The notes under the pieces were generated by a model that did no database searches, was not told where the DNA came from, and saw nothing but the letters and a program-made list of their open reading frames with translations. From CAVTQZ01 sp963737015 (lineage in GTDB: Bacteria; Actinomycetota; Acidimicrobiia; Acidimicrobiales; UBA8190): a stretch of 64,000 bases of DNA. Both the position numbers and the translations under genes were made by a program. Shown here piece by piece: positions 42,717-52,617 of the stretch. The stretch lies in contig CAVTQZ010000001.1 of NCBI GenBank assembly GCA_963737015.1, positions 1 through 64,000 of the forward strand. The letters are read 5' to 3'. Positions within the stretch are counted from its first letter, which is position 1; each line of letters starts with the position of its first letter.

Positions 42717-44220
42717 TGGTGGATCCTCTGGGTCTCGCTCTCCGGCCTGCTCGCCACCAACCTCCTCTTCACCGTCTTCGTGGTCGCGCTGCCTCAGGTC
42801 GCGCGCGGGCTTAACACGAACGTCGCCACCATCACTTGGGTGGTGACGGGGCCACTGCTCGCTTTCGCGGTCGTCGCCCCCCTGGCCGGAAAGGCCGGCG
42901 ACCTGTGGGGGCACAAGCGTCTCTTCCTCACGGGAATCGCTCTCGAGGCCGTCGTTGCGCTCGTTTCGGCGACCGCTCCGAGCGCGGGGGTGCTCATCGC
43001 TGCGCGCACCATCGGCGGCCTGGTGGGCGCGTCCGTCGGAGCTGGTTCGATGGCGCTCGTGCTCTCGGCGTTCGACGCCTCCGAGCGAGTGAAGGCGCTC
43101 GGTTTCTGGTCACTCGTCGGAGCGGGCGGACCGGTGCTCGGGGTCGCGATCGGGGGACCGGTGATCGAGGCCTTCGGCTGGCGCGCGATGTTCGCGCTCC
43201 AGGCGCCCCTGCTCCTGCTCGCGGCCGCCCTCGCGATGGCGGTCCTCCCGGACAGAGCTGCGCCCAGCCATCGTGTAGCGGGTGAGCCCCTCGAGCTCGA
43301 TTGGACCGGGGCGCTGTCCATCGCGTCGTGCGTGGGTGCCTTTCTCTTCGCATTGAACCGTGGGCCCGGGTGGGGCTGGTCCAGCCCCGGGGTCCTTTGC
43401 GCGTTCGGTGCGTCGGCCGCCGCCGGGATGGTCTTCTTCTACGCTGAGCGTCGCGCCAGGGAGCCCATATTCCCGCTTCGATACCTGCGGCGGCGCAACT
43501 TCATCTTCCCCGTCGCAGCGCAGGGCTTCTCGAACTTCGCCTACCTCGGCGGTTTCTTCATGGCGCCCCTTCTGCTCGAGGAGGCTTTCGGCTACGCGCA
43601 CCGCCAGGGCATCGTCGGCTTCCTCGTCATGCCGAGACCACTCGTGTTCTCGACGATCGCACCGATAGCCGGTTATTTCGCTGTGAGGACGGGGGAGCGG
43701 ACCGCCTCTGTCGTCGGCACAGCGGCGGTGGTGGCCTCGATGGCTGTCTTCACTTTGGTCGAGCGCTCGACCGGCCTGGCGCTCGTCGAGGTCGGCCTCG
43801 TGCTCTCGGGCGCGGGCCTCGGGATCTCTGCACCCTCTCTGTCCGCGAGCGTGGCGAACGAGTTCGAGGCCCGCGACCTCGGAGCCGCCGAGCGCGTCGA
43901 TGCAACTGGTGAGCCAGGTGGGGACCGTCGCGGGGATCCAGGTCATGCAGACGGTCCAGGCCGCGACGCTGGGCTCGTCACGCAATGGAGAGCAGGCCCT
44001 CCTCGGTTCTTTCCATGCCGCATTCGCCGTTGGCGCTGCGGTAGCGACCCTCGCTGTCGTGGGTGCCGCGATGTCGCGGTCGACCAACCGGGCGACCGAT
44101 GGTCCGCCGGCTGTGTCGGTGGATCTGCTCGAAGCTCTCGACGCCACCGAGAAGGGACCCGTGCTGGTCGAGCCAGACCGTGCTGAACCCGCGGGAAGAG
44201 CCGGAAGAGAGGCTCTCTGA
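42717..44220 (+). CDS. MFS drug-exporter-type transporter (DHA2-like), frameshifted
   Basis: A multi-helix transporter with MFS motifs GKAGDLWGHKRLFLTG (loop 2-3) and a motif C-like GAGGPVLGVAIGGPVI, typical of proton-driven DHA2 exporters. Around 43890 the frame must shift: GAA should be followed by SASMQLVSQVGTVAGIQVMQ, which is in the next frame and continues to 44220. One extra G explains it. The first membrane helix (WWILWVSLSGLL) begins at about 42717, but no in-frame start codon lies upstream before a stop at 42648, so the true start is unresolved; the first in-frame GTG is 42780. Confidence 0.75.
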
Positions 44221-44235
44221 GTTAGTGGGCGCGCG

Positions 44236-45391
44236 TCAGGGCGATCTTTGTCTCGGCTTCGGTCCGAGGAGCCCCGCCTTGCGGTCACGGTCTGTCTTCT
44301 CCTTGTGGTCCCTCCAGCAACGAGCCTTGAGGTTCGAGTACTCGGTTGGCCCTCCGTTGGCCACCGGATCCACGTGGTCGTACTGGAGACCGAATCGGCC
44401 GCCGCAATCAGCGCACTGCGCGCCGGAAAAGTCCGGCACGGGGCCCAGGTCCAAAGCGGTGCGCAGCTCCGCGGGCCGGTGGCGACCGAAGTGCTTGACG
44501 GTATGGATTGCCACCCCGTCGTGCAGCACCGCCTTCAAGAAAGCGTCTTTCGCCAGATCCCGCGCCACCTCGACAGGGATTGGTCCGCCGTCGACGATGT
44601 GGCAGGCCTCCCCTTCGTGTTCGTGTCCTCTCCGCCAGGCGAACAGGTCGCAGACGATCACGAGCTCTGCCCTTGCGTTCCGCCTCGTGTCGGGCGTCGA
44701 GGTCATTTCCATGAGCGCGTCCGCGGCGTGCGCCTCGAAGCGCTCCGAGTCTGTCCCTTCTGCTTTTGCCGCGCGGTGGATGCGCTCGGCTCGAGTCTCG
44801 AGGCGATGAACGAAGGCGGTTCCGGTCGTGGGTGGTAGAGCACCCGCGAAGCAGACCATGCCGAGCTGGTCTCGCCAATGGCGGAAGTATCTCGCTCGTT
44901 GCTGCGCCCTGTGCAGCTCCCCCACCGCGGTGTTCTTGGCCCGGTGCTCTCGGGCCCCGTCCCTGAGCTTCGAGAGATCGCTCTTGCGGGCGAGGGAAAG
45001 AAGCGCTTTCTCTGCGCCGGGTGTCTGTTTCTCCGCTTTGGTGATCTCCTCGGCCTGGGCCAAGGACACTTCCCCGGAGACGAGAGCCGCCCTGGTACGT
45101 GGACAGCCCTCCAGGTCCTTCGCTGTCTCCAACGCATGGCGCGCCTGGTTCTGGGTGGAGCCTGTGTGGCGCGCAAGCCAGGCCGCCCCGTCGTTGTAAC
45201 CACGACGTCGATGAGCGCTCGCGTCCACCGCTCTTCTGGCTGCGAGAATTTCGCGCCGCCGCACAGGCCTTCTCGGCGGCGGCGAGCCCCTCTACGACAG
45301 AGGCGCAGTCGCTTGGTGATATGAGCTGTGGATCGAAATCGCCTAGAGCCTTGCATAGGCCCGCCGCGGCCAAGAGAACAGCCTTCGACAC
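44236..45391 (-). CDS. HNH endonuclease of the DUF222 type, frameshifted
   Basis: The C-terminal HNH nuclease is clear: CADCGGRFGLQYDHVDP, then NGGPTEYSNLKARCWRDH, with zinc cysteines and catalytic His. The N-terminal DUF222-like helical region begins MSKAVLLAAAGLCKALGDFD from 45391, then shifts frame near 45255-45265 in a GCG repeat before AREILAARRAVDASAHRRRG. DUF222-HNH genes are highly repeated in actinobacterial genomes, often linked to mobile elements; their role is unknown. Convergent with the MFS gene. Confidence 0.78.
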
Positions 45392-45489
45392 GGGATCTTC
45401 CTCCGTGAAGCCTTGGAGGTGTATTCAGAGGAGGCCGTGTACCCGGCCTCGAGGTTTGGCCACAAGCTACGCGAGGGTTGTAACGCTTT

Positions 45490-45523
45490 CGCTCCGCCTC
45501 CGCTCCGCCTCGGCTCCGCCTCC
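45490..45523. repeat. Three 11-base tandem repeats
   Basis: The unit GCTCCGCCTC plus one base is present three times in the 170-base gap between the HNH and SCP2 genes. It is short and may be slippage-prone. No function inferred. Confidence 0.6.
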
Positions 45524-45561
45524 GCGTTGGTCCGCTACGCGAGTCTGCGGCTCATTTTCGG

Positions 45562-45969
45562 TTATTCGGTGATCTCGCGCAGCCTCTTTGCGACTTGAGC
45601 AGCATTCTCGTCGGGGGGAACCGTCTGAAGTGCCATCAACTTCGACATGTCGCCTTCGACCTTGATCTTTCCCGCCATGAACGCCTGCATGCCGGCTTGC
45701 GGGTTCCCCTCTACGAGAATCGCCTTCGCCGTCGCGTAGTCGAGGCTCACCTTCAGATCCGCGGGATCGACGTGACCGAGCTCGAGCTTCAAGGCGCCCT
45801 CCGTCGAGTCCATGTGAGCGTCCACCGATCCTTCCCCGAAGGGCACGTCGGTTATGACCAGGTTCATCTTCATCTTGTGAGGGATCGCCGCGCCCTGCTC
45901 CGCGTGCTCCTCGCGGATCTGACGGGCGGCGCTCACCCATTCGTCGCTCAGGAATGGGTAGGTGGTCAT
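45562..45969 (-). CDS. SCP2 sterol-carrier domain protein
   Basis: A 135-residue protein matching the SCP2 lipid-binding fold: a polar front, then GALKLELGHVDPADLKVSLDYATAKAIL, and the family's late motif AFMAGKIKVEGDMSKLMAL. Such proteins bind fatty acyl-CoA or sterols. The ATG at 45969 was chosen; the frame stays open far upstream but overlaps the esterase on the other strand. Divergent from the esterase. Confidence 0.88.
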   Translation of the reverse strand: MTTYPFLSDEWVSAARQIREEHAEQGAAIPHKMKMNLVITDVPFGEGSVDAHMDSTEGALKLELGHVDPADLKVSLDYATAKAILVEGNPQAGMQAFMAGKIKVEGDMSKLMALQTVPPDENAAQVAKRLREITE

Positions 45970-46119
45970 GGTCGCTGTGCTCCTTGTGCTGTCGCTGTGC
46001 TCACTTGTGGCGGTGCCGTCGCAGGCCGCCACGATATCCGGCTCTGTAATGACGCATCGCATCCCGGAGCACCGTCTCGCATTTTGACCGGATTTGCCTG
46101 CCATTAGCATCCGTTTGGT

Positions 46120-46896
46120 ATGGCCGGCCAACGATCGACTGCTCCGGTGATGCAGGGAGCGGAACCCTTCTCGAACGAGGGAGGGCCCGCGGGCGTTCTC
46201 GTCCTTCACGGCTTCACGGGAAATCCGCAGTCGATGCGCCCCATTGCGACGTCGCTGGCAGCCGCCGGGCTGACGGTCGAGCTGCCGCTTCTTCCCGGGC
46301 ACGGCACGGCGGTCGAGGACATGGTCCCGACACGTTGGGCCGACTACGTGGACACGTCCGCCGCAGCTTTCGATGACCTGGCTCGCCGCTGTGAAGCGGT
46401 GGCGCTCGTCGGCCTCTCGATGGGGGGCACCCTCTGCGCATGGCTGGCCGAGCGCCATCCCGAGATCAGCGGCCTCGTGCTCGTGAACCCGTTCCTCGAG
46501 CCGCCTGCCGAGAGTTTTCGGGACGTGCTTCGCGGCCTCCTCGAACAGGGCATCGATCTCGCTCCAGCGGTCGGCTCGGATATCGCCAAGGAGGGATCGG
46601 TCGAGCTCGCCTACCCGAGCACCCCGGTCGCCTCGGCGCTGTCGCTCTTCGAGGGCATCGACGAAGTGGCCGCCTCGCTCTCGAAGCTCACGTGCCCGGT
46701 TCTCCTCTTGTCGAGCCGTGAGGACCACGTCGTACCCTCGAGCTCGGGTGACCTTCTCGTCGCCGAGGCGACGGGCCCTGTCGAGCGCGTCTGGCTCGAA
46801 CGCAGCTACCACGTGGCGACCCTCGACAACGACGCGCCGGAGATAGAAGCGCTCACCCTCACCTTCTTGCGCCGAGTCCTCGAGGGACCGGCATGA
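46120..46896 (+). CDS. Carboxylesterase, alpha/beta hydrolase (Est30-like)
   Basis: A 258-residue serine hydrolase. VLVLHGFTGNPQSMRP gives the oxyanion region, GLSMGG holds the nucleophile, SSREDHVVP the acid, and SYHVATLDND the histidine. This resembles the Est30/monoglyceride lipase group that cleaves short esters. Its stop overlaps the gatC start (ATGA), tying it to the gat operon. Confidence 0.9.
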   Translation: MAGQRSTAPVMQGAEPFSNEGGPAGVLVLHGFTGNPQSMRPIATSLAAAGLTVELPLLPGHGTAVEDMVPTRWADYVDTSAAAFDDLARRCEAVALVGLSMGGTLCAWLAERHPEISGLVLVNPFLEPPAESFRDVLRGLLEQGIDLAPAVGSDIAKEGSVELAYPSTPVASALSLFEGIDEVAASLSKLTCPVLLLSSREDHVVPSSSGDLLVAEATGPVERVWLERSYHVATLDNDAPEIEALTLTFLRRVLEGPA

Positions 46897-47225
46897 ACGG
46901 GTCCGGGGAAAATGATATGACCGAGCACAAGCGCCTCACCCGGGACGATGTCGCGTACGTCGCGCGCCTCGCCCGTATCGAGCTCACCGACGAGGAGCTC
47001 GACCTCTACGTCGGACAACTGGGCGATGTGCTCGAGCACGCTGCACAGGTCGCAGCGCTAACCACTTCGGGAGTGGAGCCGACCGCCCACCCCCTGCCGC
47101 TTCGGAACGTGCTGCGCGAAGACGAGGTACGCCCGTCCCTCGAGCGTGACGAGGTCCTCGCGCAGGCCCCCGAGGTGGAGGACTCGCGCTTCAAGGTCCC
47201 GCCCATCCTGGGAGAAGGACATTGA
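46893..47225 (+). CDS. gatC: Asp-tRNA(Asn)/Glu-tRNA(Gln) amidotransferase subunit C
   Basis: A 110-residue (or 102 from the in-frame ATG at 46917) small subunit that stabilises GatA-GatB. DDVAYVARLARIELTDEELDLY and the FKVPPIL end are typical. The ATG at 46893 overlaps the esterase stop and has GAGGGA upstream; the second ATG gives the more usual N-terminus. Confidence 0.92.
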   Translation: MNGSGENDMTEHKRLTRDDVAYVARLARIELTDEELDLYVGQLGDVLEHAAQVAALTTSGVEPTAHPLPLRNVLREDEVRPSLERDEVLAQAPEVEDSRFKVPPILGEGH

Positions 47226-48739
47226 GCCCCGTCTCGACACCAGCCCCGACACCAACCCCGACCTCGGCCCCGACCCAGGCCCGCCCCTCGGCCACCGACC
47301 TCGCGAACCTCGTCCGCAACCACGAGTCGAGCGCGGTCCAGCTCGTCGAAGACCGTCTCGAGGCGATCGTGCGCCACGACGACGAACTGCACTGCTTCTT
47401 GAGCGTTCTCGGCGACTCCGCTCGCGCACAGGCGCAGGAGCTCGACCGGCGTCTCGCCGCCGGGGAGGACCCGGGTCCGCTCGCCGGGGTTCCCGTCGCG
47501 CTGAAGGACAACCTGTGCACCCGGCGTGTCGACACGACCTGCGGCTCACGCATCCTCGAAGGCTGGAAGCCCCCGTACGACGCGACCGTCGTCACGCGCC
47601 TCAAAGACGCAGGCGCGGTGATCATCGGCAAGACCAACCTGGACGAGTTCGCCATGGGCTCTTCCACCGAGAACTCGGCGTTCGGCCCGACGCGCAACCC
47701 CTACGACACAGCGCGCGTCCCCGGCGGTTCGAGCGGAGGGTCCGCGGCGGCGGTGGCGGCCGGCTTCGTCCCGCTCGCGCTCGGATCGGACACCGGTGGC
47801 TCGATCCGCCAACCGGCCGCTTTCTGCGGAGTCGTCGGCATGAAGCCGACCTACGGCACCGTGTCGCGCTATGGGCTGATCGCTTTTGCCAGCTCGCTCG
47901 ACCAGATCGGCCCCTTCGCACGCAGCGTCGCCGATGCGGCTCTGTTGTTCGACGTGATCGGGGGCAACGACCCGTGCGACTCGACGTCGCTCGAGCGTCC
48001 CTCGCCCTCGACGGTCTCGCGCCTTACGGAGGGCGCGGACGGGACGCGCGTCGGTCTCGTCGGCGAGTTGCTCGAGGGCGTTGACCGCGCCGTCGCCGAG
48101 CGGGTGCGCGAGGCGGCCCGGGCACTCGAGGCCGCGGGCGCAACGATCGAGGAGGTCTCGGTCCCCGAGATCCGCTATGCGCTGCCGGCCTACTACCTCA
48201 TCGCGCCGGCGGAGGCCTCGTCCAACCTCGCCCGTTACGACGGCGTGCGATACGGGCTCCGCGTCGGCGCGCCGAGCGCCGAGGAGATGAACGCGAGAAC
48301 ACGTGCGGCGGGATTCGGCCCCGAGGTGAAGAGGCGGGTCATGCTCGGCACGTACGCGCTCTCGGCGGGTTATTACGACGCGTACTACGCGCAGGCGCAG
48401 AAGGTCCGCACCCTCATAATCGAGGCGTTCCGCAATGTGTACGAACAGGTCGACGTGCTCCTAGGGGCCACCACCCCGACCACAGCGTTCGAGATCGGTT
48501 CGAAGGTCGACGATCCGTGGGCCATGTACATGTCCGACGTCTGCACCGTGGCCTCGAACCTCTCCGGCCAGCCTGCGATCTCCGTGCCCTTCGGCACCGA
48601 CGAGGAAGGTCTGCCCGTGGGCGTACAGGTGCTCGGGAAGGCGCTCGGAGAGACGGCGATGTTCCAGACGGCCTGTGTCATCGAGCAGGCGGCGCCGCCG
48701 CTTGCCGAGCCGGCGGTGTCGGCGGTGTCCGCGCGATGA
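47222..48739 (+). CDS. gatA: Amidotransferase subunit A
   Basis: A 505-residue amidase-signature enzyme that releases ammonia from glutamine for transamidation of mischarged tRNA. The Ser-cisSer-Lys triad regions are visible: VALKDN, GGSSGGSAAAVAAG and DTGGSIRQPA. The first 20 residues are a Pro/Thr/Ala-rich low-complexity extension with Pro-Thr repeats. TTG start overlapping the gatC stop (TTGA). Confidence 0.95.
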   Translation: MSPVSTPAPTPTPTSAPTQARPSATDLANLVRNHESSAVQLVEDRLEAIVRHDDELHCFLSVLGDSARAQAQELDRRLAAGEDPGPLAGVPVALKDNLCTRRVDTTCGSRILEGWKPPYDATVVTRLKDAGAVIIGKTNLDEFAMGSSTENSAFGPTRNPYDTARVPGGSSGGSAAAVAAGFVPLALGSDTGGSIRQPAAFCGVVGMKPTYGTVSRYGLIAFASSLDQIGPFARSVADAALLFDVIGGNDPCDSTSLERPSPSTVSRLTEGADGTRVGLVGELLEGVDRAVAERVREAARALEAAGATIEEVSVPEIRYALPAYYLIAPAEASSNLARYDGVRYGLRVGAPSAEEMNARTRAAGFGPEVKRRVMLGTYALSAGYYDAYYAQAQKVRTLIIEAFRNVYEQVDVLLGATTPTTAFEIGSKVDDPWAMYMSDVCTVASNLSGQPAISVPFGTDEEGLPVGVQVLGKALGETAMFQTACVIEQAAPPLAEPAVSAVSAR

Positions 48740-50172
48740 GCGGCGCCTGGGAGCCGGTGATCGGCCTCGAGGTCCACTGCGAGCTGAAGACGAACACCAA
48801 GCTCTTCTGCGGCTGTCCGAACGTCTTCGGCGACGAGCCCAACACCAACATCTGTGCGGTGTGCCTGGGTCTTCCGGGATCGCTTCCTGTGCTCAACACG
48901 CGTGCCGTCGAGCTCGCCATGTCGATCGGCCTCGCCCTCAACTGTGAGGTTCGGCCCTCCGTCTTCCACCGCAAGAACTACTTCTATCCGGACATGCCGA
49001 AGGACTACCAGATAAGCCAGTACGACGAGCCGATAAACGTGGACGGCTGTCTGGAGCTTTCGGACGGCAACCGGATCGGCATAGTGCGCGCGCACATCGA
49101 GGAGGACACCGGCAAGACCTCGCACATCGGAGGCGGCGGTCGCATTCACGAGGCCGATCACCTGCTCGTCGACTACAACCGCGCGGGCGTGCCGCTCGTG
49201 GAGATCGTCTCCGCGCCGGACCTGCGCTCCGCCGCACAGGCGCGGCGGTACGTCGAGGAGCTGCGGGCGATCCTCGTCGCGATCGGAGCGTCCGACGGGC
49301 GGATGGAGGAGGGCTCGCTCCGTGTCGACGCCAACGTGTCGGTCCGTGCCGCGGGTTCCTACGAGCTCGGCACCCGCTGCGAGATAAAGAACCTGAACTC
49401 GCTGAGATCGCTCGTGCGCGCCATCGAGCACGAAGCAGAGCGCCAGGGTGCGCTTCTCGACGCGGGAGAGAAGGTCTCACAGGAGACCCGTCACTGGGAC
49501 GAGGAGGCCGGTCGTACCGTGTCGCTGCGCTCGAAGGAAGAGGCCTTCGACTACCGCTACTTCCCCGAGCCCGACCTCGTCCCGGTGGTCCCCGATCCCG
49601 GCTGGCAGCACGACGTGGCCGCGTCGCTCCCGGCGCTCCCTGCGCAGCGGCGCGAGAAGCTACTCGAGCTGTTCGGTGGAGACGAGCCGAACACCGCCCA
49701 CGCCGATCAGGTCGCCACCGTGGTCAACCTCGGCCTCGACGAGTTCGTGACCGAGGCTGTGGCGTCGGGGATCGAAGCGTCCCTGGCGTTGGCGCGCACG
49801 GCGAACGAGCTCGCCTCCCACGCCGACGGTGCGGCACCGCAGCTCGGCGCCGGTGCCTACGTGGGCCTCCTCCGCATGGAGCAGGACGGAGAGCTCTCCG
49901 CCACCCAGGCCAAGGCCGTGCTCGGCGACATGATCTCCAGCGGAGCCCACCCCGCCGATATCGCCAGACGGCGGGGCTTCGAGTCTCTCGGCGCCGGTGC
50001 TCTCACCGAGGTGCTCGAGCAGCTCGTCTCCGAGTACCCCGACGAGTGGCGTCGCTACTGCGAGGGCGAGGACAAGCTCGCCGGCTTCTTCACCGGAGAG
50101 GTGATGAAGAGGACCGAGGGCAAGGCTAACGGCAAGGAGGTCGCGGCCGAGCTCAGGCGTCTGCGTGGCTGA
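48736..50172 (+). CDS. gatB: Amidotransferase subunit B
   Basis: A 478-residue subunit that phosphorylates and transamidates Glu-tRNA(Gln) or Asp-tRNA(Asn). Motifs are GLEVHCELKTNTKLFC, CLGLPGSLPVLN, KNYFYPDMPKDYQISQYD and the C-terminal YqeY-like tRNA-binding domain. ATG overlaps the gatA stop. A complete gatCAB set implies indirect synthesis of Gln-tRNA and perhaps Asn-tRNA. Confidence 0.96.
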   Translation: MSGAWEPVIGLEVHCELKTNTKLFCGCPNVFGDEPNTNICAVCLGLPGSLPVLNTRAVELAMSIGLALNCEVRPSVFHRKNYFYPDMPKDYQISQYDEPINVDGCLELSDGNRIGIVRAHIEEDTGKTSHIGGGGRIHEADHLLVDYNRAGVPLVEIVSAPDLRSAAQARRYVEELRAILVAIGASDGRMEEGSLRVDANVSVRAAGSYELGTRCEIKNLNSLRSLVRAIEHEAERQGALLDAGEKVSQETRHWDEEAGRTVSLRSKEEAFDYRYFPEPDLVPVVPDPGWQHDVAASLPALPAQRREKLLELFGGDEPNTAHADQVATVVNLGLDEFVTEAVASGIEASLALARTANELASHADGAAPQLGAGAYVGLLRMEQDGELSATQAKAVLGDMISSGAHPADIARRRGFESLGAGALTEVLEQLVSEYPDEWRRYCEGEDKLAGFFTGEVMKRTEGKANGKEVAAELRRLRG

Positions 50173-50308
50173 GCCTGTTTTGTGGTGTGCCTCGCGCTCA
50201 GAGCCCCGGTCGGAGAAAGGCTTCCAACGACCGTTGCCCGAGGGTGGGCCGGAATGTAGCGTGCGACGCCGAACCCGGGTTTTTCGCCCGCCACCGGAGG
50301 GAGCAGGA

Positions 50309-52604
50309 ATGAATCGACGTCGTCGCGGTACGGGCCCGGCTGGGCTGAGAGCTCGCCTGGTCCATTTCGCCATGGCAAGCGCCTTGGTCGGTGGAGGAGC
50401 GCTGGCAGGCGTGGCGAGCTTCGCTCCGGCAGCACAGGCGGCGACGTTCACAGTTACCAACACGAACGACTCCGGTGCGGGCTCTCTCCGCCAGGCGATT
50501 CTCGACGCCAACACCGCCGGGGGCGGCACGATCACCTTCCACGGTGTGAGCGGGACGATTCCGAACGGAACCAACTCTGGGCCGATGAACATCGAGTCGG
50601 ACATAACGATCACCGGACCGGGGGCGAACGTCCTGGACGTCGACGGGCAGCAGATCAACTTCAGTGTGTTCTTCGTCGACACAGGAGAGACCGCCACGAT
50701 CACGGGGCTCGGAATCGTCGACGGCTCCGGCAGCGCAGGCGGCGCCATCGACAACTTGGGCACCATCACCGCCAGCAACGATCTCTTCAGCGCCAACAAC
50801 GCGGCGATTGGCGGAGCCATAGCGAACGGCTATTCGAACGGGGAGGGCGGGACCGAGAGGACTGGCAATTTCGTCGTCGAGGAGTCCGGTGCCACGGCCA
50901 ACCTCGACCACGACCTCTTCGAGGGCTTCACCGACAATGGTTGCGCGAACGATGGTGGCGCCATCTACAACGTCGGCACCACGACAGCCACGAACGACAC
51001 CTTCTGGGACAACATCGCCTGCAACTTCGGGGGCGGCGTCGACAACGAAGGCACGGGCCACTTCACGGCCACGAATGACACCTTCGCCGAGAATTCCGCG
51101 TCCAGCGGAGATGGCAGTGCCATTTACAACGACTCCACTTCCGGTGCCGCAACGACCCTGGCCAACAACATCCTCGCCGAGAGCGTGGGCGTGGACTCCA
51201 ACTGCGACGGCGGTGGCTTCACCGACAGCGGCGGCAACGTCGACGACGACGACTCGTGCCAGTTGGTCTCCGCCAACAGCATTCCCGGCGCATCGGACTC
51301 CCAGATCTTCACGACCGGTCCCACGCTCGCCCAGAACGGCGGTCCCACCGAGACCGTCGCCATCACCTCTTCTAGTGACGCAGCCACCTTGGGGCTGACC
51401 TGTCCCTCGACCGACCAGCGCGGTGTAGCTCGTCCAGCCAACGGCTGTTCCTCCGGGGCTTACCAGGTGCAGTCAGGCGTGGGCTCCCCGCCGGGCACTC
51501 CTCAACAGTTCACCGCCACAAATCGAGGGCAACGAGATCGTCCTGAGCTGGCAGGATTCGTCCGGCGCCACCTGCTACGACGTCTACCGTTACACGCAGG
51601 GTACGTCCGCGACGCTCATAGCAACCATCTGTCCAGGCAGCTCATCGGGCGCCAGCAGAACCGCAAACGCGCGATCGGCACAGTCCGCTTCGTCCGACCC
51701 GAGCTACACCGATACCAACGTCAAGTGTGGGGTCACGTACTCCTACTACGTCACCGCCACGAACAGCATCGGGCCCTCCGGTCCCTCGAACACCGCTTCT
51801 GCATCTGTGCCGTGCTCGACCGGGCCTGGAGGCGCGTCCCAGGGGTACTGGCTGGCGGGCTCTGACGGAGGCATCTTCAGCTTCGGAAACGTCTCCTACC
51901 ACGGCTCTGTACCGGGGCTCGGTATCCACGTGAACAACATCGTCGGCATGGCGCCCACGCACGACTCGGGCGGCTATTGGCTCGTGGGATCCGATGGAGG
52001 TGTCTTCACCTTCGGCGATTCCGTCTATCACGGATCGGTACCTGGGCTGGGCATACACATAAACAACGTGAGGGGGATAGCTGCGACCCCAGACGGTGGC
52101 GGCTACTACATGGTCGGAACGGACGGTGGGGTCTTCACCTTCGGTGACGCCGTTTATCACGGCTCTGTTCCGGGCCTCGGCATCCACGTGAACAACATCA
52201 TCGGGATACTGCCGACCTCAGATGGTGGCGGCTACTGGATGGTGGGATCCGATGGGGGTGTCTTCACCTTCGGTGACGCCGTTTATCACGGCTCTGTTCC
52301 GGGCCTCGGCATCCACGTGAACAACGTCGTGGGGCTCGCCCCCACCCCCGACGGAGGCGGGTATTGGATGGTCGGAACGGACGGTGGGGTCTTCACCTTC
52401 GGTGACGCCATGTACCACGGCTCTGTTCCGGGCCTCGGTATTCACGTCTCCAACGTGAGGGGCATCTTCGCCACGCCGGACGGAGCCGGCTACTGGCTCT
52501 TCGGGACGGACGGAGGGATGTTCACCTTCGGAGACGCCACCTACCAGGGCTCGGTGCCCGGTGACGGCATACACGTGAGCAACGTCCTCGCCGGCGCGAC
52601 CTAA
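50309..52604 (+). CDS. Large secreted beta-helix, FN3 and GYW-repeat protein, frameshifted
   Basis: Signal peptide (basic start, then VHFAMASALVGGGALAG, cleavage near AQA) is followed by a right-handed beta-helix domain of about 330 residues, starting ATFTVTNTNDSGAGSLRQAI, the front typical of secreted CSLREA-like domains. Then an FN3-like domain (IEGNEIVLSWQDSSGATCYD) and six 43-residue repeats (GYWLVGSDGGVFTFGDSVYH pattern). The FN3 and repeats lie one frame over: an extra A in the run at 51520-51522 explains it, giving FTAT-IEGNEIVLSW. GGAGGGAGCAGG precedes the ATG. Such repeat ends are common in Acidimicrobiia surface proteins; adhesion is inferred. Confidence 0.8.
51843..52601 (+). repeat. 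Six 129-base tandem repeats encoding GYW modules
   Basis: Five full units and one shorter unit encode GYW-x-x-G-[ST]-DGG-[VIM]-F-[TS]-FG modules. Units three to five are very similar at the DNA level (a shared block GTTTATCACGGCTCTGTTCC is seen in units three and four), suggesting recent duplication or gene conversion. Each module probably forms one blade or turn of a beta-rich fold. Confidence 0.9.
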
Positions 52605-52617
52605 CCTCGCGTCCGTT

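Noticed and set aside
46120..46812. Long minus-strand extension of the SCP2 gene through the esterase
   Set aside because: The esterase has a full catalytic triad on the plus strand; the SCP2 domain fits the 135-residue frame starting at 45969.
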